Source: Rhodoferax sp. (GTDB taxonomy: Bacteria > Pseudomonadota > Gammaproteobacteria > Burkholderiales > Burkholderiaceae_C). Taken from it: a stretch of 64,000 nucleotides of DNA. The translations under genes and the position numbers were made by a program. The stretch spans positions 1 to 64,000 of the forward strand of contig NZ_JAAFIX010000001.1 in the NCBI RefSeq assembly GCF_013297935.1, written 5' to 3'. The notes under the pieces are model-generated. The model had not been told where the DNA came from. It did not search any database and was given only the letters and a program-made list of their open reading frames with translations. Positions 17,905-27,737 of the stretch are shown here, piece after piece (the first letter of the stretch is position 1; each line of letters starts with the position of its first letter).

Positions 17905-18986
17905 GAGGACCGATTGGCGTGATGAAGCGAATGCAAACGACACGCCGTATCAGTCAATCGAGCAACCTCAGTCATCGTTTGCGCATCAATTTCCTCATCC
18001 AACTCTAATACGCTGGAAGCACCTCGATAGGAGTGCCACATCCGCGGCACGAACTTGATGTGACCGCCAAGCATGCCCGCTAGATGGGTCATACCGCTTT
18101 TTGAGCCAATCAGAATGTCAGCGCTGACCAGCACGCGGAATGACGGTACAAATGGTTTGTCGATCAACTCCACGACCGTGCACCGGTTCTTCGGCAATAA
18201 GTCGTTCCAATCCACTACCAAACCTTTTTCAGAACAGTAATGCCCATCTAGACCTTCGCTAACCACATACACCACGATGTGCTTCTCGCCACAGCGGTCC
18301 AAGATCTGCGAAAGAATGCACTGATACCACGCGTCGGGTAGCATTCTTTTCGCCAGATCATCAAATTGGCGTCCGGGTAATAAATCACCTCGCCGGATAT
18401 GAATGGCGACTTTCAGCGCATCTGATTGGGCAGGAGCATATTGCTCTGGAAATTTATTTGATCCAGATGCTTCGTAGCAGCGCCTAAACCAGGACAAGCT
18501 GCTTTGATACTCAAAATCGCCGGTTCTTTTGTCGGGTAAGCGGAATACAACGCCGTCCTCCGGATGCGCATGAATTACAGCGTCTACTGCTTCGTACGCT
18601 GCTTCATCATCCTGGGCATTGGATGGAATACTGATCTTTGTTTCAGGAAGCAGCACAAGTTTGAGTTGCCCTTTTTGAAGCAGGTGCTCTACCCAATCCC
18701 GATCCTTGGTGTGCTGAGCGAAAGCAAAAAGAGTATTTATGTCGTTACCGATATCGTGCGTTTCATAAACTTGCCGCAGGGTCAAACGTCTGATCCACTG
18801 GCGTAGTCGCCAACCCCATTGATCCTTGCTCGATTTAAGTACCTGCGATTCCGAGTACGCAAACTGCAAGTCATGCCGTAAACAAATTTTGATTGCATTG
18901 TTCACATGCCCTAGCGAATGTCCAATGCCCGCATCCGGATTTTCATAATCTACTAAAAAACGCCCCAATTCATTCATGCAAAGCAC
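17901..18986 (-). CDS. Putative glycosyltransferase with HxRRGD (fucosyltransferase-like) motif
   Basis: A 361-residue protein without a signal peptide that I cannot place in a named family. At about residue 170 it has VAIHIRRGDLLPG, the H-x-R-R-G-D motif that binds GDP-fucose in alpha-1,2/alpha-1,6 and O-fucosyltransferases. The C-terminal part has LVSADILIGSKSGMTHLAGMLGG, a pattern also seen in those GT-B enzymes. Together with the GT10 gene nearby, this suggests a fucosylated or 6-deoxysugar-containing glycan. It stands alone on the minus strand with 88 bases before the next gene. Confidence 0.6.
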   Translation of the reverse strand: MLCMNELGRFLVDYENPDAGIGHSLGHVNNAIKICLRHDLQFAYSESQVLKSSKDQWGWRLRQWIRRLTLRQVYETHDIGNDINTLFAFAQHTKDRDWVEHLLQKGQLKLVLLPETKISIPSNAQDDEAAYEAVDAVIHAHPEDGVVFRLPDKRTGDFEYQSSLSWFRRCYEASGSNKFPEQYAPAQSDALKVAIHIRRGDLLPGRQFDDLAKRMLPDAWYQCILSQILDRCGEKHIVVYVVSEGLDGHYCSEKGLVVDWNDLLPKNRCTVVELIDKPFVPSFRVLVSADILIGSKSGMTHLAGMLGGHIKFVPRMWHSYRGASSVLELDEEIDAQTMTEVARLTDTACRLHSLHHANRSS

Positions 18987-19074
18987 TCCAAATCATCTTG
19001 AAACATACTTTCAATTTGAGGAAAAACCACTTCTGTCACAATCAGCTCAGATGAAAATCATGGTGCATTTAGCA

Positions 19075-21534
19075 TTAATAAGTAACTTTGGTGCCCGCAG
19101 ATCTGACCCACTCTAGTAGTGAAACAGACGCGCTCAACGTGGTGTAGGGACTTGGCAGTTTATTGTCCCGCAAGTTCCCTTGAATCCAGAGCTCAATGAG
19201 TGCCTTAAGTTCACCGACGTAATCCAATCGAAGGGGCTTCGCTACTACATCCACCACACTGTGCCCCTGCCCCCGCAACAAATCCGCCATCTGCGGGTTG
19301 TCATGCACTGTCGCTAGGATCGGACGCTGCATCCAAAGGTATTCATAGAGCTTGGACGGAATGTACTCCGCGCATATGGGCTCTGTTCCGTGCAGCAGCA
19401 GTAGAACGTCAGCGCTGCGCATACGATGCAGAATTTGTTCACGGCCAGACAAGCCAGTTGTCGGATCTGCTTCGATGCGTCCTAAATGTCGCACCATGTC
19501 CCGCACGGGTGACTGCGCAATTGCCGCTTCGGAAATCGCATCTAGCGGCCCACCCGTGAGTTGCAGTTCCAGCTTAGATCTCAAGTCCGGACGTTGGGTT
19601 ATCAAAGTCTCCATCGCCGAAATGATGGGCGTGAGATTGCGGGTGGTCGACAGGGACCCAAAGTGTCCGATCACCATTTTGGAGCCCGGCACATAGGGAG
19701 GGAGCACCTTGAAAGGAGCATCAATACCCGGCAGCAACATCTTGCCGCGTGCACCCAATTGCGGGTGTCGGCGCTTGGCACTTGCCAACGCTTGATCCGT
19801 GAACCAGATCGCCACATCGGCATCCGTACATATCTGTCGTTCCACCTCGGCCTGCATCCGCTCTTGGGCAGTGCGCGGGACACTGCCCGGCATCACGAGA
19901 GGGTCATGCACTTCTGCCAACCAGCGTACCCCTAGCGCTCGCTTTAAAGCGCAACCAGCGACGTGGGCAGCAAAAGCACCACCGGTCGAGTAAATCAAAT
20001 CAAACTTGCGATGCCGCGCCAGTGCACGTCCTTTGAGGTAAGCACTGAGCCACCAGGACCACGAGCTTTCCACAGGGCGCAGCAGCTTCTCAATCAACAT
20101 GAACGGTAGCAACGGGATCGACAGCGACACCATGACCATCCGGTACGCAACCGGATGCGTCAAATGTTTGCGCAGCACATGCCTCATCTCAAAACGTATG
20201 CCCGCAGCTCCTGCAGGCCAAAGCTGATGATGCTCGTACTGCAGGTTCGCGCTCCCGGACACGCCGCTTAAAACCACAAGCTCAATGCCAGCTGCTTCCA
20301 AATGCGGCAATTTATCCGTGATAGTTTGGCTGGCCGCGCGGCCATCCATATTGAATGCGTGGGAGAGTACCAGCCAACGCTGTCCGTACCGCTTCGCAAT
20401 GTCGCGGTACATGTCCTCATAAGCTTGTGCAGCTCGCTCCCAAGAATGTTTCTGCGCAAAAGTCAAGGCGTGGTCAGACAAAGTATTGCGAAGGCTAGAG
20501 TCTGTTTGCAGTCTCTGGAGGGCGCTTGCAATCTCTTCTACATCCCTGGGGTCCTTTAGCAAAAGCGCGCTCTCGCCGTCTTGCAGGTCCCGGGCAATGC
20601 CGCTGTAGGGCGTGTCACTCACCACCACAGGCAGGCCATGTGCCATGGCTTCCAGCACCACCATGCCGTAAGTATCTTCCTGCGTGGGATGAATCAAGGC
20701 ATCTGCCGCCCGGTACACCAATCCCATATTGCTCTGGCTACCCAGAAAATGAATGCGCGCTGCGAGCCCGAGGCGCTCGGCCAGCTTGCGCATCGCCTGT
20801 TCGCTCTCTGCCTTACCCACTATCGCTAGTTGCACCTGAGCTGGTAGCTGGGCCAGTGCATGCAACAAGGCGGGCAGCCCTTTTTTGACAAAGTCATTAC
20901 CTACGAACAGCCACAAACTGGCCTCGCCCGTCAGACCCAACTGTTTACGAGCCTGCGTGCGCTCTGCATCGGAGGCCCGGTCATGCACAGCGTCCACCCC
21001 CGGGGTCACTACCTCCAACATGGGGACTGATGCGGGGTAGGTGTCCGCCAATACTGCCCTTAAAGTGGAAGAAGCGCAGACCACGCGTTTCTTTAATGTC
21101 CAGGCATACCGGCGCTTTTCCAGCCACAGGTAGGCCAGCAAACGCGGACTGGTCAACACCTTCAACCAACGCAGTGCCAAAGCCAAGCCCTGTTTGCCGG
21201 CAAAAAGCGTGTGCTTAACCGGCAGCACATGCACGGTATGCACATTGCCGTGCCACGTGTTCTCGTGCGAATGCACGATGTCAAAGCCCGTGCGCGTGGC
21301 CCGCCAAGTCTTCCACGCAAAGTAAAGCTGGTTGATCCAGCGTGGCCGCTCTATCGGCTTAGGAACCTGGTGATAGGTCACCCCCGGAAAATCGTGCGAA
21401 ATGGTCTGCGCAAACACATGCACCTCATGCTGTTGTGCGAGTTGTTCCACCACCGAGATGGAGTATCGCTCTGCACCGCCCCCGGTCACCGAAAAATTGC
21501 GGCTAAGCACCGCGATACGCAAACGTTCAGTCAC
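19075..21534 (-). CDS. Two-domain glycosyltransferase (tandem GT4 fusion)
   Basis: An 819-residue protein with two complete GT-B/GT4 modules. Module 1 (about 1-375) begins LRIAVLSRNFSVTGGGAERYS and has the E-x7-E region EDTYGMVVLEAMAHGLPVV; it resembles WaaG-type LPS core glucosyltransferases. Module 2 (about 390-815) begins RWLVLSHAFNMDGRAASQTI, includes IYSTGGAFAAHVAG and ends with the GT4 block IPSKLYEYLWMQRPILA. No membrane segment is evident. Two transfers on the same growing glycan by one polypeptide is the simplest reading. It lies just upstream of rng on the same strand (9-base gap) and marks the end of the glycan block. Confidence 0.82.
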   Translation of the reverse strand: MTERLRIAVLSRNFSVTGGGAERYSISVVEQLAQQHEVHVFAQTISHDFPGVTYHQVPKPIERPRWINQLYFAWKTWRATRTGFDIVHSHENTWHGNVHTVHVLPVKHTLFAGKQGLALALRWLKVLTSPRLLAYLWLEKRRYAWTLKKRVVCASSTLRAVLADTYPASVPMLEVVTPGVDAVHDRASDAERTQARKQLGLTGEASLWLFVGNDFVKKGLPALLHALAQLPAQVQLAIVGKAESEQAMRKLAERLGLAARIHFLGSQSNMGLVYRAADALIHPTQEDTYGMVVLEAMAHGLPVVVSDTPYSGIARDLQDGESALLLKDPRDVEEIASALQRLQTDSSLRNTLSDHALTFAQKHSWERAAQAYEDMYRDIAKRYGQRWLVLSHAFNMDGRAASQTITDKLPHLEAAGIELVVLSGVSGSANLQYEHHQLWPAGAAGIRFEMRHVLRKHLTHPVAYRMVMVSLSIPLLPFMLIEKLLRPVESSWSWWLSAYLKGRALARHRKFDLIYSTGGAFAAHVAGCALKRALGVRWLAEVHDPLVMPGSVPRTAQERMQAEVERQICTDADVAIWFTDQALASAKRRHPQLGARGKMLLPGIDAPFKVLPPYVPGSKMVIGHFGSLSTTRNLTPIISAMETLITQRPDLRSKLELQLTGGPLDAISEAAIAQSPVRDMVRHLGRIEADPTTGLSGREQILHRMRSADVLLLLHGTEPICAEYIPSKLYEYLWMQRPILATVHDNPQMADLLRGQGHSVVDVVAKPLRLDYVGELKALIELWIQGNLRDNKLPSPYTTLSASVSLLEWVRSAGTKVTY

Positions 21535-21543
21535 AAGCCACCA

Positions 21544-23019
21544 TCACAGCAACACAATGTCGTATTGCTCCTGCGCCATGGCCGCTTCGCTTTGCAGCGA
21601 TACCGGTTTGCCAATGAACTCAGAGAGTCCGGCCAAATGCTGACTCTCTTCGTCCAGGAGCAACTCAATGACTTTGGGAGACGCCACCACGCGAAACTCA
21701 CGCGGCGTGAACTGACGGGCTTCCCGCAGAATTTCGCGCAGGATGTCATAGGCCACACTGCGGGGGGTTTTGACAATCCCCTTGCCCTCGCAGGTCGGGC
21801 ACGGCTCGCACAACATGTGGGCCAGCGACTCGCGGGTTCGCTTGCGGGTCATCTCTACCAACCCCAGCTGGGAAAAACCTCCCGCCATGGTCTTGACGCG
21901 GTCACGTGCTAACTGCTTGCGGAATTCGCCGAGCACTGCCTCTCGATGGTCTTCACGCACCATATCGATGAAGTCCACAATGATGATGCCGCCTAGATTG
22001 CGCAACCGAAGTTGCCGTGCAATCGCCTGCGCGGCCTCTAGATTGGTTTTAAAAATCGTATCGTCAAAATTGCGGGCACCTACGAATCCGCCGGTGTTGA
22101 CATCTACCGTCGTCAGCGCCTCGGTCTGGTCCACGATGAGATAGCCACCGGACTTGAGTTCCACACGGCGCGCCAAGGCTTTAGCTATCTCCTCGTCGAT
22201 AGCGTAAAGGTCGAAAATCGGTCGCTCACCTTTGTAATGCTGCAGCTTGTCGGCCGCCGCTGGCATAAATTCGTGCCCGAAAGCCTTGAGCGCATCAAAC
22301 TGCTCGCGCGAATCGACGCGGATAGTCTGAGTCGATTCTCCGACAAGATCACGCAGCACCCGTTGCAGCAAGTTCAAATCCTGGTGCAAGAGGCTTTGAG
22401 GTGGCAAGCGTAAAGACGCATCTTTGATCCGTGCCCAGGCTTTGCGCAAATAAGCAATGTCGTCACCCAGCTCTTGGTCTGAAGCGTCTTCGCCATTGGT
22501 GCGCAAGATGAACCCGCCGCCTTCTTTGCCGGCCAGTGCCTGCAGGCGGCTGCGTAAGTCGTCCCGTTGCGCCGTCGGAATTTTTTGCGACACACCAATG
22601 TGGTCATCCTGCGGCAGAAACACCAGCAAGCGCCCCGCAATACTGATTTGGGTCGAAAGCCGGGCGCCCTTGGTGCCGATCGGGTCCTTAATGACCTGAA
22701 CCATGAGGGACTGGCCCTCAAAGACTTGTTTCTCAATCGGCACTTGCGTCTGAGACGCTCGAGACGCACTCAGCGACTCACCTTCGGCCGGCGGGTGCCA
22801 CACATCCGCCACGTGCAGAAAAGCAGCGCGCTCCAAGCCGATATCGATGAACGCTGACTGCATTCCAGGCAACACGCGGGCAACCTTGCCAAGGTAGACA
22901 TTGCCCACCAAGCCCCGCTCCAAGGTGCGCTCCACGTGCAGCTCTTGCACAGCGCCATGCTCGACGATGGCCACCCGGGTCTCCTGCGGAGACCAGTTAA
23001 TCAGGATGTCTTGTTGCAT
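21544..23019 (-). CDS. rng: Ribonuclease G
   Basis: Endoribonuclease of the RNase E/G family (16S rRNA 5' maturation, mRNA turnover), 491 residues, without the long C-terminal scaffold of RNase E. The N-terminal S1 domain (about 35-130) includes [23 protein letters not shown]. The catalytic DNase I-like region has [15 protein letters not shown] and [11 protein letters not shown] with the metal Asp residues. The Zn-link is [11 protein letters not shown]. The ATG overlaps the 3' end of maf by 19 bases. Confidence 0.95.
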   Translation of the reverse strand: MQQDILINWSPQETRVAIVEHGAVQELHVERTLERGLVGNVYLGKVARVLPGMQSAFIDIGLERAAFLHVADVWHPPAEGESLSASRASQTQVPIEKQVFEGQSLMVQVIKDPIGTKGARLSTQISIAGRLLVFLPQDDHIGVSQKIPTAQRDDLRSRLQALAGKEGGGFILRTNGEDASDQELGDDIAYLRKAWARIKDASLRLPPQSLLHQDLNLLQRVLRDLVGESTQTIRVDSREQFDALKAFGHEFMPAAADKLQHYKGERPIFDLYAIDEEIAKALARRVELKSGGYLIVDQTEALTTVDVNTGGFVGARNFDDTIFKTNLEAAQAIARQLRLRNLGGIIIVDFIDMVREDHREAVLGEFRKQLARDRVKTMAGGFSQLGLVEMTRKRTRESLAHMLCEPCPTCEGKGIVKTPRSVAYDILREILREARQFTPREFRVVASPKVIELLLDEESQHLAGLSEFIGKPVSLQSEAAMAQEQYDIVLL

Positions 23020-23627
23020 GCAAAGCCCACCTCGCGCAAGGCTTGCGCAGTTTCAAACAAAGGGAGACCCATGATGCCAGAGTACGAGCCCTCTATCCGT
23101 GCAATGTAGGCCGCTGCCCTGCCCTGCACGCCATAGGCGCCAGCTTTGCCCATCGGCTCACAGCTGGCCACGTAGTCGGCAATTTGCTCATCGGACATTT
23201 CAGTAAAAGTCACACGCGACTCACAGCAGGCTTGGCTCGTCTTATCGCCCCAGGCAATGGCAATCGCGGTGTACACGCGGTGCGTTTGCCCCGACAAGGC
23301 GCGAAGCATGCGTTTGGCATCGTCCGAGTTTTCGGGCTTGCCCAAAATGGTATCACCCAGTGCGACGGTGGTGTCAGCACACAAAACAGGACGATTTAGG
23401 CCACCAGCCCTTGTTAGACGAGCGCGAGCCGCTATCAATTTAAGAGCAGTGACGCGCTGAACATAAGCCATCGGTGTGTCCCCGGGCAACACGACCTCCA
23501 GCGCTTCGGCATCCTCCTCGGGGCCGGCGAGTAGCAACTCGTGGCCGACGCCGATCTGGGTCAACAACTCACGTCGGCGCGGGCTCTGAGAGGCCAAGTA
23601 AATCCATTCAGCAGAAGGCATGCTCAT
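23001..23627 (-). CDS. maf: Maf family nucleotide pyrophosphatase with repeat-encoded segment
   Basis: Nucleoside triphosphate pyrophosphatase of the Maf family, which hydrolyses non-canonical or specific NTPs. ATG 23627 is chosen because it overlaps the rlmH stop (ATGA) and gives the canonical N-terminus [13 protein letters not shown]. The 208-residue protein also carries [23 protein letters not shown] and the C-terminal [10 protein letters not shown]. Residues about 61-78 ([18 protein letters not shown]), just before the PVLCADT strand, are encoded by a dispersed repeat read antisense. They add about four residues compared with E. coli YhdE. A longer upstream reading is rejected as lacking family similarity. 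Confidence 0.92.
   Translation of the reverse strand: MSMPSAEWIYLASQSPRRRELLTQIGVGHELLLAGPEEDAEALEVVLPGDTPMAYVQRVTALKLIAARARLTRAGGLNRPVLCADTTVALGDTILGKPENSDDAKRMLRALSGQTHRVYTAIAIAWGDKTSQACCESRVTFTEMSDEQIADYVASCEPMGKAGAYGVQGRAAAYIARIEGSYSGIMGLPLFETAQALREVGFACNKTS
23393..23447 (+). repeat. Dispersed ~55-bp repeat, copy C (inside maf)
   Basis: Copy with GGCCACCAGCCCTTGT, GCGCGAGC, GCTATCAATTT and a terminal GAGCA. Its orientation is plus while maf is minus, so it is translated antisense. The GCTATC landmark reads as I-A-A-R-A, the same frame as copies D and J. Confidence 0.85.
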
Positions 23628-24091
23628 TCCCGGTGGTAAGGGTGGTTCGCGTTCACGGACCATGCGCGGTACAGCTGCTCGATCAGCAACACCCGCACCA
23701 TAGCGTGTGGCAAGGTCAGGTCTGACAGGCGGATGCGCTCGTGTGCTGCTTTTCGAAACTCCGGGTCCAGGCCGTCCGGCCCACCAATGACCAGTACGAC
23801 ATCCGTCCCCCCGAGCTGCCACTCCTTGAGCCGGTCCGCTAGCGCAGTCGTCCGGAGATTCGTACCCCGTTCGTCGAGAGCCACCACCCGAGCGCCCTTG
23901 GGAATGGCTTCTTCAATCCGCTTGCGCTCAGCGGCATAGAGTTGCTCCACCGTTTTCGAGCCACGCGGCTCCGTCTTGATGGCTTTGAGCTCTACTTTGA
24001 GCTCATGCGGGAAGCGCTTGGCGTAGTCGTCCCACGCGGTTTGCGCCCAGTCCGGTACCCGCTGACCGACAGCGACGATGACCAGCCTCAC
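23624..24091 (-). CDS. rlmH: 23S rRNA (pseudouridine-1915-N3) methyltransferase
   Basis: SPOUT-class SAM methyltransferase of 155 residues that methylates pseudouridine 1915 in helix 69. It begins [20 protein letters not shown]. The knotted SAM site is [15 protein letters not shown] (about 100-114), followed by [24 protein letters not shown] and the C-terminal NHPYHRE, all family hallmarks. It sits between rsfS and maf, coupled to maf by a four-base overlap. Confidence 0.97.
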   Translation of the reverse strand: MRLVIVAVGQRVPDWAQTAWDDYAKRFPHELKVELKAIKTEPRGSKTVEQLYAAERKRIEEAIPKGARVVALDERGTNLRTTALADRLKEWQLGGTDVVLVIGGPDGLDPEFRKAAHERIRLSDLTLPHAMVRVLLIEQLYRAWSVNANHPYHRE

Positions 24092-24099
24092 GCAGGACC

Positions 24100-24828
24100 T
24101 CAGGCTTTACGGGGAGCAGCTTTCTTCGCAGGCGCCTTTTTGGCGGCCACGGTTTTGACAGCCGCTTTCTTGGCGACAGTCTTTTTGACTTCAGGCTTGA
24201 CGACCACGGTTTTCACCGGTGCTTTGGCTGCGGTCTTGCTAGCAGGCTTTGCTGCTGACTTGGCCGCAGTTTTCTTGGCGGGAGCCTTCACACCGGCGGC
24301 TTTGTCTGCGGCTTTCTTCAGAGCGGCCTTGGAGGGGAACGCCTCTTCCACACCCTTCTTAGCAGCGCTGGAGCGGCGCATGCTCGGCTCTACAGCCTTG
24401 GCAGCCGCCTTCTTGGCAGCGGGCTTGGCTTCTTCTGCAGCCTTTGCCACCACCGGCTTGGCCGCACCTAGCTTCAAGCGAACGGGCTTCTCGCCCCACA
24501 GCTCTTCGAGGTGGTAGTACTGGCGGAAATTGGGCTGCATGATGTGCACTACGACCTGGTTGCAATCGACGATGATCCACTCGCCATTGCCTTCGCCTTC
24601 TGTGCGGGGCTTGGCAAAACCAGCCTCGCGCACAGCGTCGCGAACGCTGGCGGCCAGCGCCTTGGTCTGACGATTGCTCGTACCCGAAGCGATGATCACG
24701 CGCTCGAACAGCGCCGACAGGTGTTCGGTGTCAAACACCACGATGTCTTGCGCCTTCACATCCTCCAAACCATCGATGACGGCACGTTGGAGTTTCTGGG
24801 TATTTTTGGCAACAGTGGAGGTAGTCAT
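24100..24828 (-). CDS. rsfS: Ribosome silencing factor RsfS with a long H1-like Lys/Ala tail
   Basis: RsfS binds ribosomal protein uL14 and blocks subunit joining in poor growth. The conserved domain covers about residues 10-115: [66 protein letters not shown]. The family is usually about 105-130 residues, but this protein has 242. The remaining 120 or so are almost entirely Lys, Ala, Pro, Thr and Val in AAKK/APAKK repeats, like histone H1 or bacterial H1-like proteins. The tail is strongly basic and probably disordered. The ATG overlaps the nadD stop by one base (TGATG). The domain call is secure; the function of the tail is unknown. Confidence 0.93.
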   Translation of the reverse strand: MTTSTVAKNTQKLQRAVIDGLEDVKAQDIVVFDTEHLSALFERVIIASGTSNRQTKALAASVRDAVREAGFAKPRTEGEGNGEWIIVDCNQVVVHIMQPNFRQYYHLEELWGEKPVRLKLGAAKPVVAKAAEEAKPAAKKAAAKAVEPSMRRSSAAKKGVEEAFPSKAALKKAADKAAGVKAPAKKTAAKSAAKPASKTAAKAPVKTVVVKPEVKKTVAKKAAVKTVAAKKAPAKKAAPRKA

Positions 24829-25445
24829 CAGTCGGATCGATAAAGAAGGTGTTGGTCAATATAACGCGCAACCGGCTCAAAAACCAGAGGGGCAATGCTC
24901 TCGCCCGAGGCTACACGTTGTCGGATGTCGGTGGCGCTGATGGCCATGGCAGGCATGTTCAGCACGGTCAGACCGGGAATGTTGTCGGCAAGGCCATCAA
25001 ACTGGCCTTGGGCGCCCGATGAATCTGCGCGAGCAGCTACACAAATTATAGCAAGTGCAGGTAACTGGTCCGCCTCGTGCCAGGTTGACAGCCGGCGGGC
25101 CTGGTCTTCACCGATCACAAGATGCCACTGCTGACCCGGTATTTCGCTTTGTAGCTCCCGCAAAGTGTCGACCGTGTAGCTAGGCCCGTGCCGCAGGGTT
25201 TCGCGCCGATCGACCGAAACGCCCGGGATCGACGCGAACGCGAGCTCTGCCATAGCGACCCGGTGGTGCGCTGCCGACAAGGGCCGCGTCTTGTGCCAAG
25301 CCTGCCCTGTCGGCACGACTACCAGCCGTTGTAAGCCGAGTTGCACCATGGCAGTTTTTACCAAGGCCATGTGCCCGAGGTGAGGCGGATCAAAGGCCCC
25401 GCCAAACACGCCGATGCGACCCGGCACACTGAGCGATTCGTTCAA
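24828..25445 (-). CDS. nadD: Nicotinate-nucleotide adenylyltransferase
   Basis: Adenylylates nicotinate mononucleotide in NAD synthesis. The catalytic (H/T)xGH region is [19 protein letters not shown] (about residues 11-29), and the C-terminal motif is [15 protein letters not shown]. The start is uncertain: no ATG fits before the GGAFDPPH strand. TTG 25445 overlaps the hemF TGA and is preferred (205 residues); GTG 25427 is the alternative. Residues about 131-149 (around [14 protein letters not shown]) are encoded by a dispersed repeat read antisense, in a variable region before the C-terminal motif. It is part of a packed hemF-nadD-rsfS-rlmH-maf-rng run. Confidence 0.9.
   Translation of the reverse strand: MNESLSVPGRIGVFGGAFDPPHLGHMALVKTAMVQLGLQRLVVVPTGQAWHKTRPLSAAHHRVAMAELAFASIPGVSVDRRETLRHGPSYTVDTLRELQSEIPGQQWHLVIGEDQARRLSTWHEADQLPALAIICVAARADSSGAQGQFDGLADNIPGLTVLNMPAMAISATDIRQRVASGESIAPLVFEPVARYIDQHLLYRSD
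24998..25053 (+). repeat. Dispersed ~55-bp repeat, copy D (inside nadD)
   Basis: Copy with ACTGGCCTTGGGC, TGCGCGAGCAGCTAC and the closing TTATAGCA. It is translated antisense in nadD; the GCAGCTAC landmark reads V-A-A-R-A, the frame used by copies C and J. Confidence 0.8.
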
Positions 25446-26365
25446 ACCCAATCCCGCGCCGTCAAAAAGTGGCTCGTCAACGCTCCTTCGGGCGAGCCGG
25501 CTTTCGGCACCTGTTGGTACGCCCAAGTGGCGTGCGGCGGCATAGACAGCAGGATGGACTCGGTCCGGCCGCCTGATTGCAGTCCGAAGTGCGTACCCCG
25601 ATCCCACACCAGGTTGAACTCCACATAGCGCCCCCTGCGATAGAGCTGAAAGTCGCGCTCACGCTGGGTGTAGGCCATGTGCCGGCGGCGCTCCACGATA
25701 GGCAGGTAGGCGTCCAAAAAACTGTCGCCCACGGAGCGCAACATGGCAAAGCTCTTGTCGGCCCCTAGCTCGGAAAAGTCGTCGAAAAAAATGCCTCCCA
25801 CACCCCGGGGCTCATTGCGGTGCTTCAAAAAAAAGTAGTCGTCGCACCACTTCTTGAATCGCGGGTATTTGTCTTCCCCAAAATCGGCCAGAGCGACTTT
25901 GCAAGTCTGGTGAAAGTGCACCGCGTCTTCATCGAAGCCGTAGTAGGGCGTCAGGTCCATGCCGCCGCCGAACCAGCACACCTCTTCGCCTTGCGGGTTT
26001 TTGGCCGCAATCATGCGCACATTCATGTGCACCGTCGGCACATAGGGGTTGCGCGGGTGGAAGACCAGCGAGACACCCATCGCCTCAAACGGCGCGCCTG
26101 CCAGTTCCGGCCGGTGTTGGGTGGCACTGGGCGGGAGCTTGGGGCCCCGAACGTGTGAAAATCCGCACCCTGCGCGCTCCAGCAGTTCCCCGCCCTCAAT
26201 AATCCGCGTGACACCACTGCCCTGCAAGATCTCTCCAGCAGGCTTCTCCCAGGCATCCGACAAAAATTGCCCGCCGTCCGCGGCCTCCATGGCCGCCACG
26301 ATGCGGGCTTGCAGGCCTGTCAGATAGGCCCGCACTGCACCGGCGCCGGTTTGTGATTCGCTCAT
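25442..26365 (-). CDS. hemF: Oxygen-dependent coproporphyrinogen III oxidase
   Basis: Aerobic haem-biosynthesis enzyme that decarboxylates coproporphyrinogen III to protoporphyrinogen IX. The 307-residue protein carries the family blocks [57 protein letters not shown] and the C-terminal [25 protein letters not shown]. The ATG start at 26365 gives the full-length N-terminus. Its TGA is shared with the proposed TTG start of nadD, so the two are probably coupled. Confidence 0.97.
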   Translation of the reverse strand: MSESQTGAGAVRAYLTGLQARIVAAMEAADGGQFLSDAWEKPAGEILQGSGVTRIIEGGELLERAGCGFSHVRGPKLPPSATQHRPELAGAPFEAMGVSLVFHPRNPYVPTVHMNVRMIAAKNPQGEEVCWFGGGMDLTPYYGFDEDAVHFHQTCKVALADFGEDKYPRFKKWCDDYFFLKHRNEPRGVGGIFFDDFSELGADKSFAMLRSVGDSFLDAYLPIVERRRHMAYTQRERDFQLYRRGRYVEFNLVWDRGTHFGLQSGGRTESILLSMPPHATWAYQQVPKAGSPEGALTSHFLTARDWV

Positions 26366-26412
26366 TTAGTTGCCTTCATGCAATGGTTGCCAGGCTGATT
26401 GCGCTCTCGCGA

Positions 26413-27720
26413 TTACGCCTTGACGGCCCGGTAGCCGATGTCCGTGCGGTACTGCATGCCGTCAAAAGCAATTTCATCAATCACCTGGTAAGCGCGCTGC
26501 TGGGCCTGCTTGACACTGTCTGCCAGCGCTGTCACGCACAGCACCCGGCCGCCAGAAGTGCTCAGCACTCCATCGTTCAGGGTGGTTCCGGCGTGGAACA
26601 CGGCGGCATCTTCAGTTTCTTTAGGGATGCCCGTAATCGCGTCGCCCTTGCGCGGGTTCATGGGGTAACCGTGGGCAGCCAGCACCACGCCCAGCGCAGT
26701 GCGGCGGTCCCACTGCAATTCGACTTCATCGAGCTTGCCGTGCGGGCCGGGCTCAGTGGCGGCCATCAGCACGTCCACCAGATCGGTCTTCAGGCGCATC
26801 ATGATGGGTTGGGTTTCGGGGTCACCCATGCGGCAGTTGAACTCCAGCGTCTTGGGCTGGCCGTTCTTGTCGATCATCAGGCCGGCATACAAAAAGCCGC
26901 TGAAAGGGATGCCGTCAGCCTCCATGCCCTTGACCGTGGGCAGAATGATTTCACGCATTGCCTTGGCGTGCACATCAGGTGTCACCACCGGCGCGGGCGA
27001 ATAAGCGCCCATGCCGCCGGTGTTGGGGCCTTGGTCGCCGTCTTGCAGGCGCTTGTGGTCCTGGCTGGTGGCCAGTGGCAGCACATTCTTGCCGTCCACC
27101 ATGACGATGAAGCTGGCCTCTTCACCTTCTAAAAACTCTTCAATCACCACGCGCGGCACTGCCACCCCGTCCGCGCCGTCGTTGTGCGCCACGCCCAAGG
27201 TGTTGTCGACCAGCATGAAATCAATAGCTTCATGGGCTTCGGCCACGGTCATGGCCACGACTACGCCTTTGCCTGCGGCCAGACCGTCGGCCTTCACCAC
27301 AGTGGGTGCGCCCATTTTTTCCACATAGGCGTGGGCGGCTACAGGGTCCGAAAAAGTGGCGTACTCAGCCGTCGGAATACCGTGGCGGCGCATGAATGCT
27401 TTACTGAAGGCCTTGGAGCTTTCCAGCTGCGCGGCGGCTTTGGTGGGCCCGAAAATACGCATGCTGTGGGCGCGGAACTCATCGACCACACCGGCCGCCA
27501 GAGGCACTTCGGGGCCCACCAGCGTCAGGGTAATCTTGTTGTCCTGCGCCCATTTGCGGAGTTGCACCACATCGGTGATTGGAATGTTCTTCAAGCGGCT
27601 GTCGGTGGCCGTGCCACCGTTGCCCGGGGCCACATAGACCATTTGCACCTTGGGGGACTGCGCCAGCTTCCAGGCCAAAGCATGTTCACGGCCACCGCCG
27701 CCGATTACGAGTACGTTCAT
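26413..27720 (-). CDS. purD: Phosphoribosylamine-glycine ligase
   Basis: ATP-grasp enzyme of the second purine-synthesis step (GAR synthetase), 435 residues. It begins MNVLVIGGGGREHALAWKLAQ and has PTVVKADGLAAGKGVVVA (ATP-grasp), EEFLEGEEASFIVMVDG, GPNTGGMGAYSPAP and FNCRMGDPETQPIMMRL, all diagnostic. It lies 17 bases after yebC on the same strand, and hemF follows after a 47-base gap in which I see no clear signal. Confidence 0.97.
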   Translation of the reverse strand: MNVLVIGGGGREHALAWKLAQSPKVQMVYVAPGNGGTATDSRLKNIPITDVVQLRKWAQDNKITLTLVGPEVPLAAGVVDEFRAHSMRIFGPTKAAAQLESSKAFSKAFMRRHGIPTAEYATFSDPVAAHAYVEKMGAPTVVKADGLAAGKGVVVAMTVAEAHEAIDFMLVDNTLGVAHNDGADGVAVPRVVIEEFLEGEEASFIVMVDGKNVLPLATSQDHKRLQDGDQGPNTGGMGAYSPAPVVTPDVHAKAMREIILPTVKGMEADGIPFSGFLYAGLMIDKNGQPKTLEFNCRMGDPETQPIMMRLKTDLVDVLMAATEPGPHGKLDEVELQWDRRTALGVVLAAHGYPMNPRKGDAITGIPKETEDAAVFHAGTTLNDGVLSTSGGRVLCVTALADSVKQAQQRAYQVIDEIAFDGMQYRTDIGYRAVKA

Positions 27721-27737
27721 AAAGGTCTTCTTAAAAA

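Noticed and set aside
27205-27245. A stretch in purD (AAATCAATAGCTTCATGGGCTTCGGCC) resembling the dispersed repeat in reverse
   Set aside because: Only the GGCC and GCTATTGATTT parts match and the central core is missing. The encoded AEAHEAIDFML is normal for PurD.
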